Positions 22,150 to 34,265 of a DNA stretch of 64,000 bases are shown here, one piece after another. Both the position numbers and the translations under genes were made by a program. This stretch comes from Capsicum annuum (Eukaryota; Streptophyta; Magnoliopsida; Solanales; Solanaceae): assembly GCF_002878395.1 (NCBI RefSeq), contig NC_061120.1, forward strand, positions 98,346,654-98,410,653, in the 5' to 3' direction. Each line of letters starts with the position of its first letter. The stretch's first letter is position 1. The notes beneath the pieces were generated by a model. It had not been told where the DNA came from, did no database searches, and saw nothing but the letters and a program-made list of their open reading frames with translations.

Positions 22150-23470
22150 TTCTATGATTTAATAGCTGTATTTATGTTCTGAGGGTTAGTGACTTGATTC
22201 AATTGATTTCGCATAAGGCTTATAGCTCCAAATATTTTATTCACCTGGGTACAACTAAGATGTATAAAGATTTTAGGCAACATTATTGGTGGAGTGGTAT
22301 GAAGAGAGATGTGGCCAACTTTGTAGCTTGTTGCCTATGTTATTAGCAAATTAAGGTCAAGAGAGACCTGGTGGCTTAATTTAGAGATCTCCTATTCCCG
22401 AGTGGAAGTAAGAGCGGATCACCATGTACTTTGTTAGTAGTTTGCCTCACACTTTTTGTGATTTTGATGGTATTTGGGTTATTATAGATCGTCTGACCAA
22501 ATCGACACATTTCATTCCTATTCAGATGTCTTTAATTGTTGAGTGGTTAGCCTAGATCTATGCTTGGGAGATAGTCTATTTTTGTGATGTGCCTATATCT
22601 ATTATTTCAGACCGGTGCTTAGTGTCCACTTCTAGCTTTTTGAGAGCTTTTCAGGTGGAGTTGGGTACTCAGGTGGATCTTAGCATAGCTTTCCACCCTC
22701 AGACTAATGGTCAGTCGGAGTAGACTATTCAGGCTCTTGAGGATATGGTCCGAGTTTGTGTTATGGATTTTGTAGGTTAGTGGGAGAAATACTTAGGTTT
22801 GGTAGAGTTTGCATATAATTATAGGTATCATTTGAGCTTTGACATGGCACCATTTAAGGCATTTTATGGTAGGTGTTTTTGTCCTCTGATTGGTTAGTTT
22901 GAGACCCCTAATATTAGGCCTTGTAGTATTGTCTTGCTTCAGGAGTCTTTAAATAGAGTCTAGGTAATTTAGGACAGGTTGAGCACAGCTCAACATAAGC
23001 AGAAGGCTTATACAGATCATAGACTTTGTACCTTGAAGGTTTGGTGTTGGTGATTGGGAATTCCTTTTAGTATCACCCATAAAGGCTGTGATGAGTTTGG
23101 GAGAAAGGTCAAGCTCAGTCCCAGGTATATTGGACCCTTTGAGATCCTTCTCATAGTTGGAGAGGTGGCATATGAGTTAGCCTTGCCACCAGATTTTTCT
23201 GCAGTTCATTCGATTTTCCATATTTCTATGTTGTTGCAGTACATTCTAGGTACATCTCATATGCTCAAATGTGACTCAATTTAGTTGGATGAGTGGTTGA
23301 CTTCTTTGGAAGAGCTTGTGTTCATCTTAGCCATGGATGTTAGACGGTTGTACACCAGAGAGATTCCAATAGTTAAGGTTTATTAGAGATACCGACATGT
23401 AAAGAAGTCTATTAGGATATAAAAAGAAAAATATGGGCCCAGTATCCCTACCTATTCAAGGTTTCAGGTA
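22150..23470 (+). pseudogene. Integrase and chromodomain of G1, broken
   Basis: The zinc-binding H2C2 region is recognisable around HLGTTKMYKDFRQHYWWSGM and VANFVACCLCY. The catalytic core is scattered across frames: DGIWVI-like and SDRCLVSTSS-like phrases appear only at nucleotide level. The C-terminus reads [40 protein letters not shown] and then, after a stop, LDEWLTSLEELVF with DVRRLYTREIPIVKV, matching the chromodomain of Tekay-type elements. Chromodomains steer integration to heterochromatin. Not functional here. Confidence 0.82.
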
Positions 23471-23520
23471 CATCCTAACCCTTTACTTTCTTAGATGAAA
23501 GTTATTTTAGTAGTGGATAT

Positions 23521-25145
23521 TTTTATGACCTATTAGGTTTTTTTTTGTGTTTTCTATTTTTTTCATCCTTTAGAGCTTTACTATAGTTTCACCTTGTCAT
23601 TTATGAATTGCAAGAACTGACAACTTGGTTACCGGGCAGTTCATTTGATTTTTAGAGCCAATTTTGTCTTTTGAAATCTTCGCTGGTAAAACTTGGCTAC
23701 CAGTCAAAAACATCAGTCAAACTACCTCAAATTACATTTTCGATAGTTCCCACAACCCCCGAATATTGATTTTAGGCTAGGTAGACCTTTGGTTCAGGCC
23801 CTAAGACTTCTGAACTCATTCTGGGCTATCGGCCAGAAATTAAGAAAAATGGCACGTGGGTGTGGGACCCATTTTTATGTAAGAACTTGACAGGAAATTT
23901 TAACTGCTTCATTGAGTTGGAAAGTCAAACTTGATGAGGTATCAAGGTCAATTTTCGTATACAAGATTGCAAACGAATCCCAAGGGGTTGGTGGAGACTT
24001 GAATAAATTCCAAGTCTCTAATTGGTGTACTCAACTGGTGTATACACTAAAGTGGACCTTGGGGTGTTTTAGCGGCCTGGCCCAGTGTTAGCAGCTGCTT
24101 TAGGGCTAGCTTGTCTGCTTTGGTGGCATGCCAAGTAAGTGGGGGGTACCACTTTAGCAGCATCTGGGCACTTTAGGCTGACCACTAAAGAGGCCCAGTG
24201 ACCGTTTTAGCAGTAACTGGGAGTCAATAAATGCTCCACTTTGTCCGATTTTGTCCCATTTCTCACATAAGTTCAAGAGTAAAAAACCCTTGAATGTGTG
24301 AAAACTAGGGATAAACGTTGATAGGATATTTTAGGATGTTCATAGGTTTGGATTATTCCTTTCTTCTGCGAATTCTTCATAACTTTTCATTAAATTCTTG
24401 GTTAAATTCTTTTAATTTCTTAAAATTCCTAGAATACTAGTAGGCTGATTTTAGATCCATTTGAGCTCAGAATTTATCAATTTTTGAAGATCAATGTTCC
24501 TTAAATATAGAGGGACGTGTTGTCAGCTTCGAAAGTGCGATTCCGCAAGCGAGCCCCATATGTTTTACGTAATTTTGGACCCGATTAATAAAAAAGCAAT
24601 ATGGGTACCATTTTTCTTATATTGATGAGTAAATTATCATTTTAATAGTGTGGCATCTCGTAAAATATCCCGGAAGGGAAATTCATCGATTTAGTTGATT
24701 CCGTCAGGCTTCCTTCGACGTGCAGGCTGGCTAGGCTTATTTCTCTAATAGATTGGGCTAATTTATAGTATATTTTTGATAATGTACTCATATGACTTGG
24801 GAATTAGGTCTTGGAAGTATAACTAGTATAATTTGGATCTCTTAGTCAATATGGATTAAAAAATTAGGCATGGTTAACTTAGTTACTTATTCTTAGGATA
24901 AAATTGATATATTAGGATTGAAATATTGCTTATTCAGTATCTAGTGGTGAAATTAGATACCTTAGCCTATTTTGGGTAGAATTTGCCTAGGAACGAATTT
25001 TGGGGGCAAGAAGTGGGCCCCTTTGACCCACCTTAGGTCAAGACAATTATTAGTTCTCATAACTTTATAGGCATATTGTATCCATTAGATTGCATAGTTA
25101 ATAGTTTTAAGAGGTTGGACACATGATACGTATGCTATATTAGTG
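23521..25145 (+). repeat. 3' LTR of G1, right-truncated
   Basis: Follows TAGTGGATAT (position of the polypurine tract) and begins TTTTATGACC, a mutated TGTAATGACC. It aligns along its length with 15796-17440, including the CTTTAGCGGC-type cassette (24045-24215), a GTGCGATTCCGCAAGCGAGCC block and the ACATGATACGTATGC block. After that block it diverges sharply from the 5' LTR. Confidence 0.85.
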
Positions 25146-25401
25146 TATTTAGGTTACATAAAAACCCTAAGAAATCAATTCAAAATGATCTAGGAAAAGT
25201 GTGTCGGTTACCACCTACGGGCCATAGGTGGTACCTACACCCCTTAGGTGGGGGTCGTAGGTAGTCCCCCAAAATTTTTTCTCTGGATCATAATTTTTGA
25301 AACCTATGGAACCACCTACACCTAGTAGGTGGTACTTACAGGGCTTTGGTACCAATGTAAGTGGTCATTTTTAGCTTTTCATTCCGTTTAGCTTCCAACT
25401 C
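25146..25401. other. Orphan segment with two perfect hairpins, probably an LTR fragment
   Basis: This 256-bp piece matches neither flanking LTR. It contains TACCACCTA-CGGGCCA-TAGGTGGTA (25209-25233) and ACCACCTAC-ACCTA-GTAGGTGGT (25311-25333). Each is a 9-bp perfect stem built from the same word GTAGGTGGT. In position and style it resembles the word-repeat cassettes of the other LTRs, so I infer it is a leftover of a third LTR. Confidence 0.5.
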
Positions 25402-26114
25402 TGTAATGACCCTTCAAGTCATTTTCTATATTTCTACTTATTTTTTCCGTTAGAAATTTTTTGTAGCTTCCCTAAGACATTTATGACTTGTTGGAGCTAA
25501 TAGTTCAATTATCGGGCAGCTAGTTTGTTTTTCAGAGCCAATTCCATGTTTAAAAGTTTTCCCTTGTTCCAAATGGCCACTAGGTAAAAAATCAGAAAAA
25601 TAATATCGTATGCACATTCTAACCACACCAAAAACTCCGGAATACTGATTGTAGATTAGTTAGACCTTTGGTTTGGATCTCAAGGCACCCAAGCTTATTT
25701 TGACCTATTGGTCAAAAAGTTGAGAAAATAAAATATGGGTGTGGGATCCATATTTGGTTGAAATGGCATCTGATGGGAATTTCGAGTGCACCATCACATC
25801 TGAAATGTCAAATTTGGAATTATTACATAGTTCATTTGCGTATACGGGATTTTAAATGAATCCTGAGGACTTGGCAAAGACTTGGAAGATTTCAAAGTCT
25901 TCAACTATCATTTAGTGCAGCTGCTATTGCCATCCTAAGTCCACGATCGTGGTGGTGTGATTGTAAGGCATGGCTTGTGATTGCAACCAACCTGTACAGC
26001 ACAAAGATGGTATGATCATTGAGAGGAGGTCACGATATTGTTCTGTGTAGCTATAAGATGTGGCGATTGCATACCTTTGGGTGGTGATAGGGACTCTCGA
26101 TTTCATGAAATGGG

Positions 26115-26122
26115 TATAAAAT
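26115..26122 (+). promoter_or_regulatory. Probable TATA box, first copy, G2 5' LTR
   Basis: TATAAAAT, at the same place as TATAAAAT in the 3' LTR (42954-42961) and followed by a conserved TTGCCTGAATTT-type stretch that is the likely start-site region. The LINE entered 22 bp downstream. Confidence 0.6.
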
Positions 26123-26144
26123 AAACCTATTTGCCTGAATTTCC

Positions 26145-27560
26145 TGGGTTGAAGAGGTCAAAGAGGCTATTCGTAGGATGCAGAGAGATAGTGCGACAGG
26201 GCCAGACAAAATTTTGTTAGGTTTTTGGAAATTTACTGGTAGAGCAAGTTTAAGGTGGTTGACTGATCTGTTTAACGACATTTTTAAGTCTGTGAAAATG
26301 CTTGAGGCTTGGAGATGGAGTACGATGATTCTGTTATATAAGAACAAGGGTGACATTTAGAGTTGCAACAACTATAGGGGTATTAAGCTGTTGAGTCACT
26401 CTATAAAGATTTGGGAGAGGGTGGTTGAGCAAAGATTGAGGAGGGTCATGTCTATTTTGGAGAACCAATTTGGATTTATGCCTGGTCATTCGATGACAGT
26501 TGCAATACACCTGGTGAGGAGATTGGTAAAGCAGTATAGGGATAGGAAGAGAGATTTACTCATGGTGTTCATCGACTTAGACAAAGCGTATGACAAAGTC
26601 CCTAGGAAGGTGCTTTGGAGATGCTTGGAGGTGAAAGGGGTCCCAGAGGCATACATCAAAGCTATTAAGAATATGTATGAGGAAGGAAGGACTCGGGTGA
26701 GGACAGTAGAAAGAGACTTAGAACATTTTTCGATTGAAATAGGGTTGTATCAGGGATCAACTCTCAGCCCATTTCTGTTTGCACTGGTGATAGATGTGTT
26801 GACGTGGAGTATTCAAGTTGAGGTGCCTTGGTGTATGTTATTTATAGATGATTTAGTGCTGATTGATGAGACGCGGGGGGTATGAATGAGTAGGTCCAAG
26901 ATGGAGTATATGGAATGCAAGTTTAGTGACTCGAAGTAGGAGGACAGAGTGGCGGTGAGGTTAGATTCCTAGGATGTTTGTAAGAGGGATAATTTTAAGT
27001 ATCTTGGGTTAATGATTCAGGAGAATAGAGAGATTGATGAAGATTTCTTTAAACGTATTAGAGCAATTTGGATGAAGTGGAGGCTCGCCTCCGGAGTGTT
27101 GTGTGATAATAAGGTTCCCTTAAAGATTAAAGCTAAGTTCTACAGAGTGGCATTCTGTCCGGCCATGTTGTATGGTGCTAAGTGCTGGCCAGTCAAGAAC
27201 TTCCATATTCAAAAATTAAAGGTAGCGGAAATAAGAATGTTGCATTGGATGTATGGAATTACTAGAGGGGATAGAGTTAGGAATGAGATTATTTGGGAAA
27301 AGGTAGGAGTGGCATCAGTAGAAGACAAGATGCGGGAGAGAAGGCTAAGATGGATTGGGTATATGATGAGGAAGGGCGCAGATGCCCCAGTTCGTAAGTG
27401 TGAAAGGCTAGCTTTGGATGGTTTCAGGAGGAGTAGAGGTAGGCCGAAGAAATACTGAAGAGAGGTGATTAGATATGACATGGAGCTATTAGCTTACTGA
27501 GGACATGACCCTAGATAGGAAGGTGTGGAGGTCGCGAATAAGGGTAGAAGGCTAATGCAA
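26145..27560 (+). pseudogene. RTE LINE reverse transcriptase and C-terminal region, nearly open
   Basis: This reads IRRMQRDSATGPDKI, WRWSTMILLYKNKGDI, then a TAG where CAG is expected, then [33 protein letters not shown], the catalytic [34 protein letters not shown] and [21 protein letters not shown] elements have FADD in the last box; here Ala is Ile but both Asp remain. A deletion of about 25-30 residues and stops follow near 26883. The frame then resumes at [17 protein letters not shown] and continues through [45 protein letters not shown] and [13 protein letters not shown] frameshift leads to the final DLDRKVWRSRIR-like end. The endonuclease domain is lost by 5' truncation. Confidence 0.92.
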
Positions 27561-27934
27561 GGGTGGCTTGTATCTTGTAGTTAGGGAGTTCTTGCGTAGC
27601 CGGGTTAGTAACCCTAGGACTATGTCCATTGGTAGGAGCTGCTAGTGTACACTATTACTAGGTGGGTGTCCTTTTCTTATTTCTTATTTTCATATTACTG
27701 TTATTTCCATGTCTCTTGTATTTCTACTTTTTATTAGTCCTTATTTCTTATTTCGGTTATGCCACCAATCCTGTTTTCGTGTACTACTTTGATCTTGCTA
27801 ACTATTCTTTATCTTAAACTGGGGGTCTATCGAAAATAGCCTCTCTACTTCTTCGGAGGTAGTGGTATGGACTGCGTATATTTTACCCTCCCCAGACCCT
27901 TCTTGGTGGGAATTCACCGGGCTTGTTGTTGTTG
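26145..27934 (+). mobile_element. 5'-truncated RTE-type LINE with (TTG)n tail, 1,790 bp
   Basis: It is flanked by TTGCCTGAATTTCC (26131-26144) and TTGCCCGAATTTCC (27935-27948), a 14-bp target duplication with one mismatch. It begins inside the RT domain and ends GGGCTTGTTGTTGTTGTTG. The 3' non-coding part (GGGGTCTATCGAAAATAGCC onward) is the tail typical of solanaceous RTE LINEs. The host is copy 1 of the duplicated segment of the G2 LTR. Confidence 0.92.
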
Positions 27935-28391
27935 TTGCCCGAATTTCCTTATTCTTCACCAATTCTCTTTAGAGCAATATGCCTAAATAGTGTGAGATCT
28001 TAAAATATAAGCTTGTTGGTGATAGTGAGCCTAGATTAACGTTTATTTTTGTGATTATCATCCATTTAAGGTAAGAATTTACCCTTGTATTCGTGAAATT
28101 ACTTGATTATTTTCTAAAAACCCCAAAACCTAAGGGCTTGATTTTAGCCCCAATTTAGCTTGGTCTTTGCCCATTTTTGATGGTAATGATTCCTTGATCT
28201 TGTATGAAGTGGGATTTTCGTAAGTAGGACCCGAATCAGAGGGCATGGGTTGCAATTAAAACCAGACTGTGGAGCACAAAGATGGTGTGATTGTTGAGGG
28301 AAGGTCGTGATCACAACTGGTCTGTGCAGCCACAAAATGTGGAAATCGCTTACCTTGGGGTCGTGATGGGGACCCAGAGTTCATGAATGTG

Positions 28392-28399
28392 TATAAAAT
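28392..28399 (+). promoter_or_regulatory. Probable TATA box, duplicated copy, G2 5' LTR
   Basis: TATAAAAT in the second copy of the 471-bp duplication; its downstream region is intact, unlike that of the first copy. Confidence 0.6.
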
Positions 28400-29966
28400 G
28401 AATCTTTTTGCCTGAATTTACTCATTCATCACCCATTTTCTTGAGAGCAATATCCCTAAATAGCATGAGAGCTTAAAATATAAGCTTGTGGGTTATTGTG
28501 AGCCTATATTAACATTTATATTTGTGATTATCATCTGATTTAAGGTACGAATTCACCCTTTTCTTCGTGAAATTGTTTGATTATTTTCTAAAAACCCCTA
28601 AACCTAAGGTCTTGATTTTAGCCCCAAATTAGCTTGTTTTTTCCCCATTTTTTAGGGTAATGATTCTTTGAGCTTGTGTAAAATGCGATTTTCATAAGTA
28701 GGACCCACATGGGATTTTGAGGTGAATTTTGGACCTGAAGCACAATGGTGTAATATGGGTATAGATATTTTCGTGTTGATAAGTAGAATGTGTTTTTTAT
28801 ATCTTTACATCTAGAGGAGGATTCTCAGAAAGAAAAAGTGGTGGTAGCAGTTTGTTGAGATTTCTTTTTGGGGACGAGGTATGTTAGGTTTATCCCTTAT
28901 TAGATTGAGCTATGTCATAGTATAGTTATGATATCTTCTTAGATTGCAATGGGTTTCAAGTATTGGATAATGATATGCAAGCCATTTGAAATCATAGAAT
29001 TTTAATACTTATCTTGTTACCTTGAACCTTAGTGATTTAGACTTTATGGCTCATGCTTAGGATGGGAGTGATCTGAATTACTCTTGTTAGACAGGAGTAA
29101 TGTTGTCTCTCATTCTTAGGAAAAGTTTGAACTTAGTTGTTTACACTAATAGAGTTTGCCTTAATTTCCATTGGACATAGTTAAAATGCTTGAGTAGAAT
29201 CTCTACCTTAGGGCTAATTATAGCTTGCTATACATCTAAGAGTGGATTTTTAGATACCTTAGCCTAGTCCTGGATAGAATTTGACTTAGAATGTATTTTG
29301 CGGATTTAGAAGTGAGATTTTTGAACCACCTTAAACCATGAATGCTGAATAAATTATCTTGAAACCCTTATACAATTATTAATTGCCTAGATAATGCCCT
29401 TTTGAGGCAATACTGAGGAACCTTTGTACTTGTTGGTTATGATGAACGACATTGGTAGTAATGCCTAAACAATTATGCCACATGTATGAATTATTGATTA
29501 AGCTTATGATCAACTATTGATGATGCTATTGTTTTAGCTATTGAATGGATTATCGAATATACCATTGAATGAGCCCTTGACTTTTATTTGTCTAAGCCAT
29601 AAATTATGTTATTGATCATGCTATGAATAAGCTATAGTTTATGCTATGGATTAGCTATTGCTCAAGATATTGATAAGATACCTTTATGCTAATAATAAGC
29701 CATTGTTTATACTATGGATAAGTCATTGCTCATGATATTGCTTATGATATAATCATGCTAATCAATTATGCTAGTAATCATGTTAGAAAGCCTCCATATT
29801 GATGACATTAGCAATTGTGTTATTATTTGTGCTATATTTTTATTTCAATTTATTTAATTAAATTGTGCCATGAATTATGTTAGAAATCTTGATGCTTGAC
29901 TATATTGACACTTATGGCATTGATTATATACCTGGTTAAATTTTGAAAGATAATGTTGATTTTGAT

Positions 29967-30240
29967 TATACCTAATAAGGCCGAAGGATTGTTGGTGATA
30001 TATTGATACCTGGCAAGGCCACAGGATGATTATGATGATATATTGATACTCAACAAGTTTGGAGGATTATTATGACGATATATTGATACCCAACAAGGCC
30101 GAAGAATATGCTGATAATGAATTAATACTCAACAAGCCAGGAGGATGATTAAGATATTATATTGATACCCGACAAGGCCGAATGATGATTGATGATATAT
30201 TGATGTCCGACAAGGCCAAAGGATGATTATATTGATGTGC
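29967..30240 (+). repeat. 40-bp tandem array, about seven units, in the G2 LTR
   Basis: Units of the form GATACCCAACAAGGCCGAAG followed by GATGATTATGATGATATATT. The CAAGGCC core occurs at 30014, 30054 (as CAAGTTT), 30094, 30132 (CAAGCCA), 30173 and 30211, plus an initial TAAGGCC at 29975, giving a 38-41 bp period. Confidence 0.85.
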
Positions 30241-30299
30241 CTATGTATACATCTACTGGTTCGATTTTGGCTATGCCCTGACGTATGACAAATATTTAC

Positions 30300-30317
30300 A
30301 TATATATATATATATAT
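30300..30317. repeat. (TA)n microsatellite
   Basis: About nine uninterrupted TA units in the G2 LTR, directly after the 40-bp array. Confidence 0.9.
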
Positions 30318-31379
30318 TTATATGTAGTTTGGGTATGATGCTGATAATAGGGATTTTGATTATGGCCCGCAAGTATAATGCTTATAAAGTATTATAGTTG
30401 ATGATTAGCACTAAATATGGATTAGTGGTGGATATTTTCAAGTGACTAATAATTAGTAGTTGGTAAACAAGTATTAGTTGGTAAATAATGATTAGTTAAT
30501 AATGATGTTAGCGAATAAATTATGATTATCTAAGAAATAGTTATTAATTATTATATGGCAAATAGTTGCTTAAATAAGGAATACAAATCAAATATGACTA
30601 GTTAGTCGATGAATTAGTTAATAAGAGATGGTTTGCTAATAAATAGTGACTAGTGAGTATTGATGATACAGTTGCTTTATGTTGGTGAATTATGAAATGT
30701 TGGTAAATGATCAATTGATTATAATTGTGGGATGATGGTTAAATGACAATGAAAGCTAGGTATAATATTGGTGGATTGCATTATTTTTCTCTTGAGTGCA
30801 CTCTCTAGTCGTATGAGAGGCTGTGATGAGTTCTTTACTTTTCTGAACCAATTGACGTATGGGAGCCAATTATGTATTTGTGATCGCTTGTGTTTATGTT
30901 TTATGATAAGTTATTGTTCCGCATTATTAATTATTATGCATGACAGTATTAACATGTGTCAGTGCCTTATATTATACTGTTATTCCTATGCAATTACTTA
31001 TTATGTAAACCAATGTTTGGGATGACTCAACTTCATTTCTGTACCTTAACTTAGTTATATTATCTTGAATTTTATCATACTTATATCATGATTTAGCTCA
31101 GTCAATCGATGATGCCTACTGAGTATCCATTATTTTGGTACTCATACTATTCTTCTGTAGCTTATTAGTGTAGATCCATATACTAGTTTCCGCTACTGAT
31201 TCATGTTTGTGTAGTGTTAATATCTGGAGATAGGGTGATATTTTAGAGTCCGAGTCACCTATTTCCTTCTATATTTCTATATTTTATATTTGAGACCAAA
31301 GTATTGACTACTCTAGATACTTAGAATATATTTCTATAGTTAGATGCTCTTGTACTAGCTCTACTAGGTCATGGGATAG

Positions 31380-34265
31380 TGTAACGCCCCGAGTCTGGTA
31401 CCCAGAATGCTACACGGTGCCCATGACCCCGAAGGACCACAAGCTAACCCATGACTGATATCTGTACCTGTACACTGTATAATATATGTATACAAATGTG
31501 GAAATAAAGGCTGAAAGGCCATAAGGTTCAAATCTGATAAAAACATAACATTTGGGTGGGGTATGAAATACCCAAAACAATTGTAGTAAACTGTCTGTAA
31601 CATGATAGTCTGAAAAGTCTCTAACTATCTGAATAAGGAGTTGATGGGACCTGTCCCCAACTAACTCCAACTACTGAAATAAACTAAGTACTAAAATGAT
31701 AAAATTATGACCATGTCCTCGAAGGATGAGGACTCACTGCTGACTCTGACTGCTGAGTATTGGAATGCTACTGATGCTTTGGAGCTCGTACTTCTGAACC
31801 TATGGTATAAAACACCATAGCACAAATACGTCAGTACGTTTGAATATACTGGTATGCATGTGAGGTAGGATGAATGCATGGAGGTCATATGCTTGAACAA
31901 TACTAACTGACTAAATAACATGAATGAGAGAATACATGCATGAACAAGTAACTATAACTGAGAACATACTTAAACTGGTACGGGGTTCAGAGTACTAATT
32001 TATTGACGTCTGAGTTGACTGATGCAGATAACAGAGTCTACTAAATACTGAGAGACTGATGTTATATTACTGATAAAGAAAAGACTATTTCTGACAGTTC
32101 TGATTATGAAGAACTGGTTTGATTGACTGTATCTGACATTCCTGAAATAGAATACTGATAACATGGGTTTTATATAATTAATATACTATTAACTGAGTTC
32201 GTGATAACATAATTACTGTGTATGAGTACTGATAACATGAGTGACTGTATCTGACAGTCCTAATACTAATGGAACTAGTTGAGTTTCATACTGAACTGAG
32301 TTGACTGTATCTGAAAGTCTTGAGATTTGTAGAACTATTTGAGTTCTATTACTGAGACTGAATGATTGTATCTGACAGTCCTGATCTGTAGCTAAAACTG
32401 TTAGAAGTAGTCATCTAACCGACATTCCCTAAATATAGAAATATAGCAGAGTTGGGGTTCAATCTGTAACCCCAATTAGAAAAATGTCAATACCTCTCCA
32501 CTGGTAAGGACAATCTGTTAGCAATCCTCATATAACAAGTAACCGTAGTGAGAAGGGTGGGAACCCTCATATAACAGGTTAGGCTACCTCATCTACCCTC
32601 ATATAATAAGCTATGATATCTCAACCTATACTGGCTACATAGTTATGGAACACAACGATTGCTTCTAAGAATCACACCCTCAGATAATAGGTGAGTTCCT
32701 ATCCTTGGATTTACTCAACGCTAATTCCTACTCCTATCTGGATAGACACTAAACATGATTAATTGAACTGGACTAGACTGAATTCACTGAGTTCCATTAA
32801 ATGACGAAATACTTCTGAGATTACTGAATTACTAAGATTTCCTGAGTCACATGACTGACTGAGTTCTATGGATCATGGCTTAACTGAGGATATTTTGAAA
32901 ACATGACACTGACTTTGGGAACACAACTATATTTTTTGGGTACAAGTACCCCCAGGACTCGATGAGAAGAAACTGAGAAAGCATGACTTTCTTGATTACA
33001 TGACCAACATCATAATCCATAATATAATAAGTTGGAGATTTCATGAAGTACAAGTTCTAAATCACCACAATGGCTAAATATATATCCATAATTCATTGAC
33101 TAAGACATTTTATCAAACACTTGACATGCATAAACTTGTACATGAATGGGGATTTCATATTATTATACTAGTATGACACTTTTCCTTTACATAAGTATTT
33201 AATCAAACACATGGGGAACATGCTTTGGTTATACAATCATCAACACATCTAATAATCATGGATACGTCAATCAACTTGTAAATTGAAGAGGGGTTTATCA
33301 TGATCATTATGCAAATCTTCATATACTAGGATCATTCATTGGAATATGTAATTTAAAATATGAATCAAAACCCCACAACATCATGACATGAATTTCAGCT
33401 CTATTTAAATCATGAGCATTCATAAATAAATAAATCTTATATTTTGAAAAGAGATTTTTGAGCTTCATAGGTGAAAGGGACCCATGAATCAACACATGAC
33501 ATACCTTGATACTTAATTTGGGAAAATTGATGGAGGAATCCTTGAGAGTTGGATCTTGAATTGGAAACCCCTCTTCTTATTCTTGAGAGAATTTGAGAGA
33601 AAAGAATGTATTTTGGTGAAATAGAAGCTGAATTCAGGGTTTATGGAGCTTTGGAGTGAAGGGAAAATAGAAAAATACCCCTCCAAAACCATTTAGAAAA
33701 TGCTAAATTCAACGGCTGATGACATTGGGCTGATGTCATTACATATGTGATAAGTCATCAGCTCATGTCGTCACTTGATGCTAAAATTTATGATTTTTTG
33801 CTTAAGTCTGATGATATTAGCTTATAAGTCATCAGAAATTTCATCAGAATTTTGATAAGTCATTAGATATATGGTCAGAAATGTGATAAGCCGTCAGATA
33901 TGTCATCACTTAGTTGCCAGGCTAATATGCTGGAGTAAAATGGGTATAACCTTTCTCTCCGATATTGGATTTGGGCAAAATTGGTATCGTTGGAAAGATA
34001 ATTCAATTATCTATCTAATGGTGGGTCATGAACTCATAAAATTCATAGTATAACTAGAGATATTATCATTTGAAGTTTACTATACCAATATCCTTCTCAG
34101 GAATTCAATCGATGAGGAATGTTTTGATTCTCCTAATAGCTAGGACGTATTTGAGACCTTAATTGACATAAAACTTGATCATGAAAATACCAAATAACCA
34201 TGAGGTACTCTGCATAAGCTTGAAATATGGTGCTAATATTAATTTGCATTTTTTAGGGTATTACA
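31380..34265 (-). mobile_element. Solo LTR 1 (family-B Tekay-like LTR), 2,886 bp
   Basis: Bounded by TGTAACGCCCCGAG and ...GGGTATTACA, and flanked by the 5-bp duplication GATAG (31375-31379 and 34266-34270). It is placed inside the G2 LTR between CATGG and TATCTTG. Family-B LTRs of the minus-strand element G4 have the same ends, which fixes the orientation as minus. There is no internal region, so LTR-LTR recombination removed it. It contains the palindromes with ATCTG-like loops (32240-32390), and a word-repeat cassette with GTCATCAG and TGTCGTCAC words (33700-33925). Confidence 0.9.

Larger units (their letters stand above)
15796..25145 (+). mobile_element. Ty3/gypsy Tekay/Del-like chromovirus G1 (family-A LTRs)
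   Basis: The order is 5' LTR (15796-18374), PBS, gag with zinc knuckle, protease, RT, RNase H, integrase, chromodomain, and a 3' LTR that starts at 23521 and is lost near 25145. The pol order and the C-terminal chromodomain place it among plant chromoviruses, and the long LTRs fit the Tekay/Del lineage. The LTR pair has drifted heavily and the coding region has dozens of stops and frameshifts, so it is old and inactive. The five bases left of the element are TTAGT; the right flank is missing, so no duplication can be checked. Confidence 0.88.
25967..28712 (+). repeat. 471-bp tandem duplication inside the G2 5' LTR (copy 1 split by LINE)
   Basis: Copy 1 is 25967-26144 plus 27949-28241, and copy 2 is 28242 to about 28712. 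Both start GGCATGG.TTG and run through TATAAAAT, TTGCCTGAATTT, AGCTTAAAATATAAGCTTG-type and CGTGAAATT blocks, ending AAGTAGGACCC. The equivalent LTR at 42801 has only one copy. The LINE sits in copy 1 alone, so the duplication is separate from the insertion. Confidence 0.85.

Noticed and set aside
29967..30240. Regular ~40-bp repeats reminiscent of a CRISPR array
   Set aside because: The whole unit repeats with no unique spacers, and the array lies in a plant LTR.
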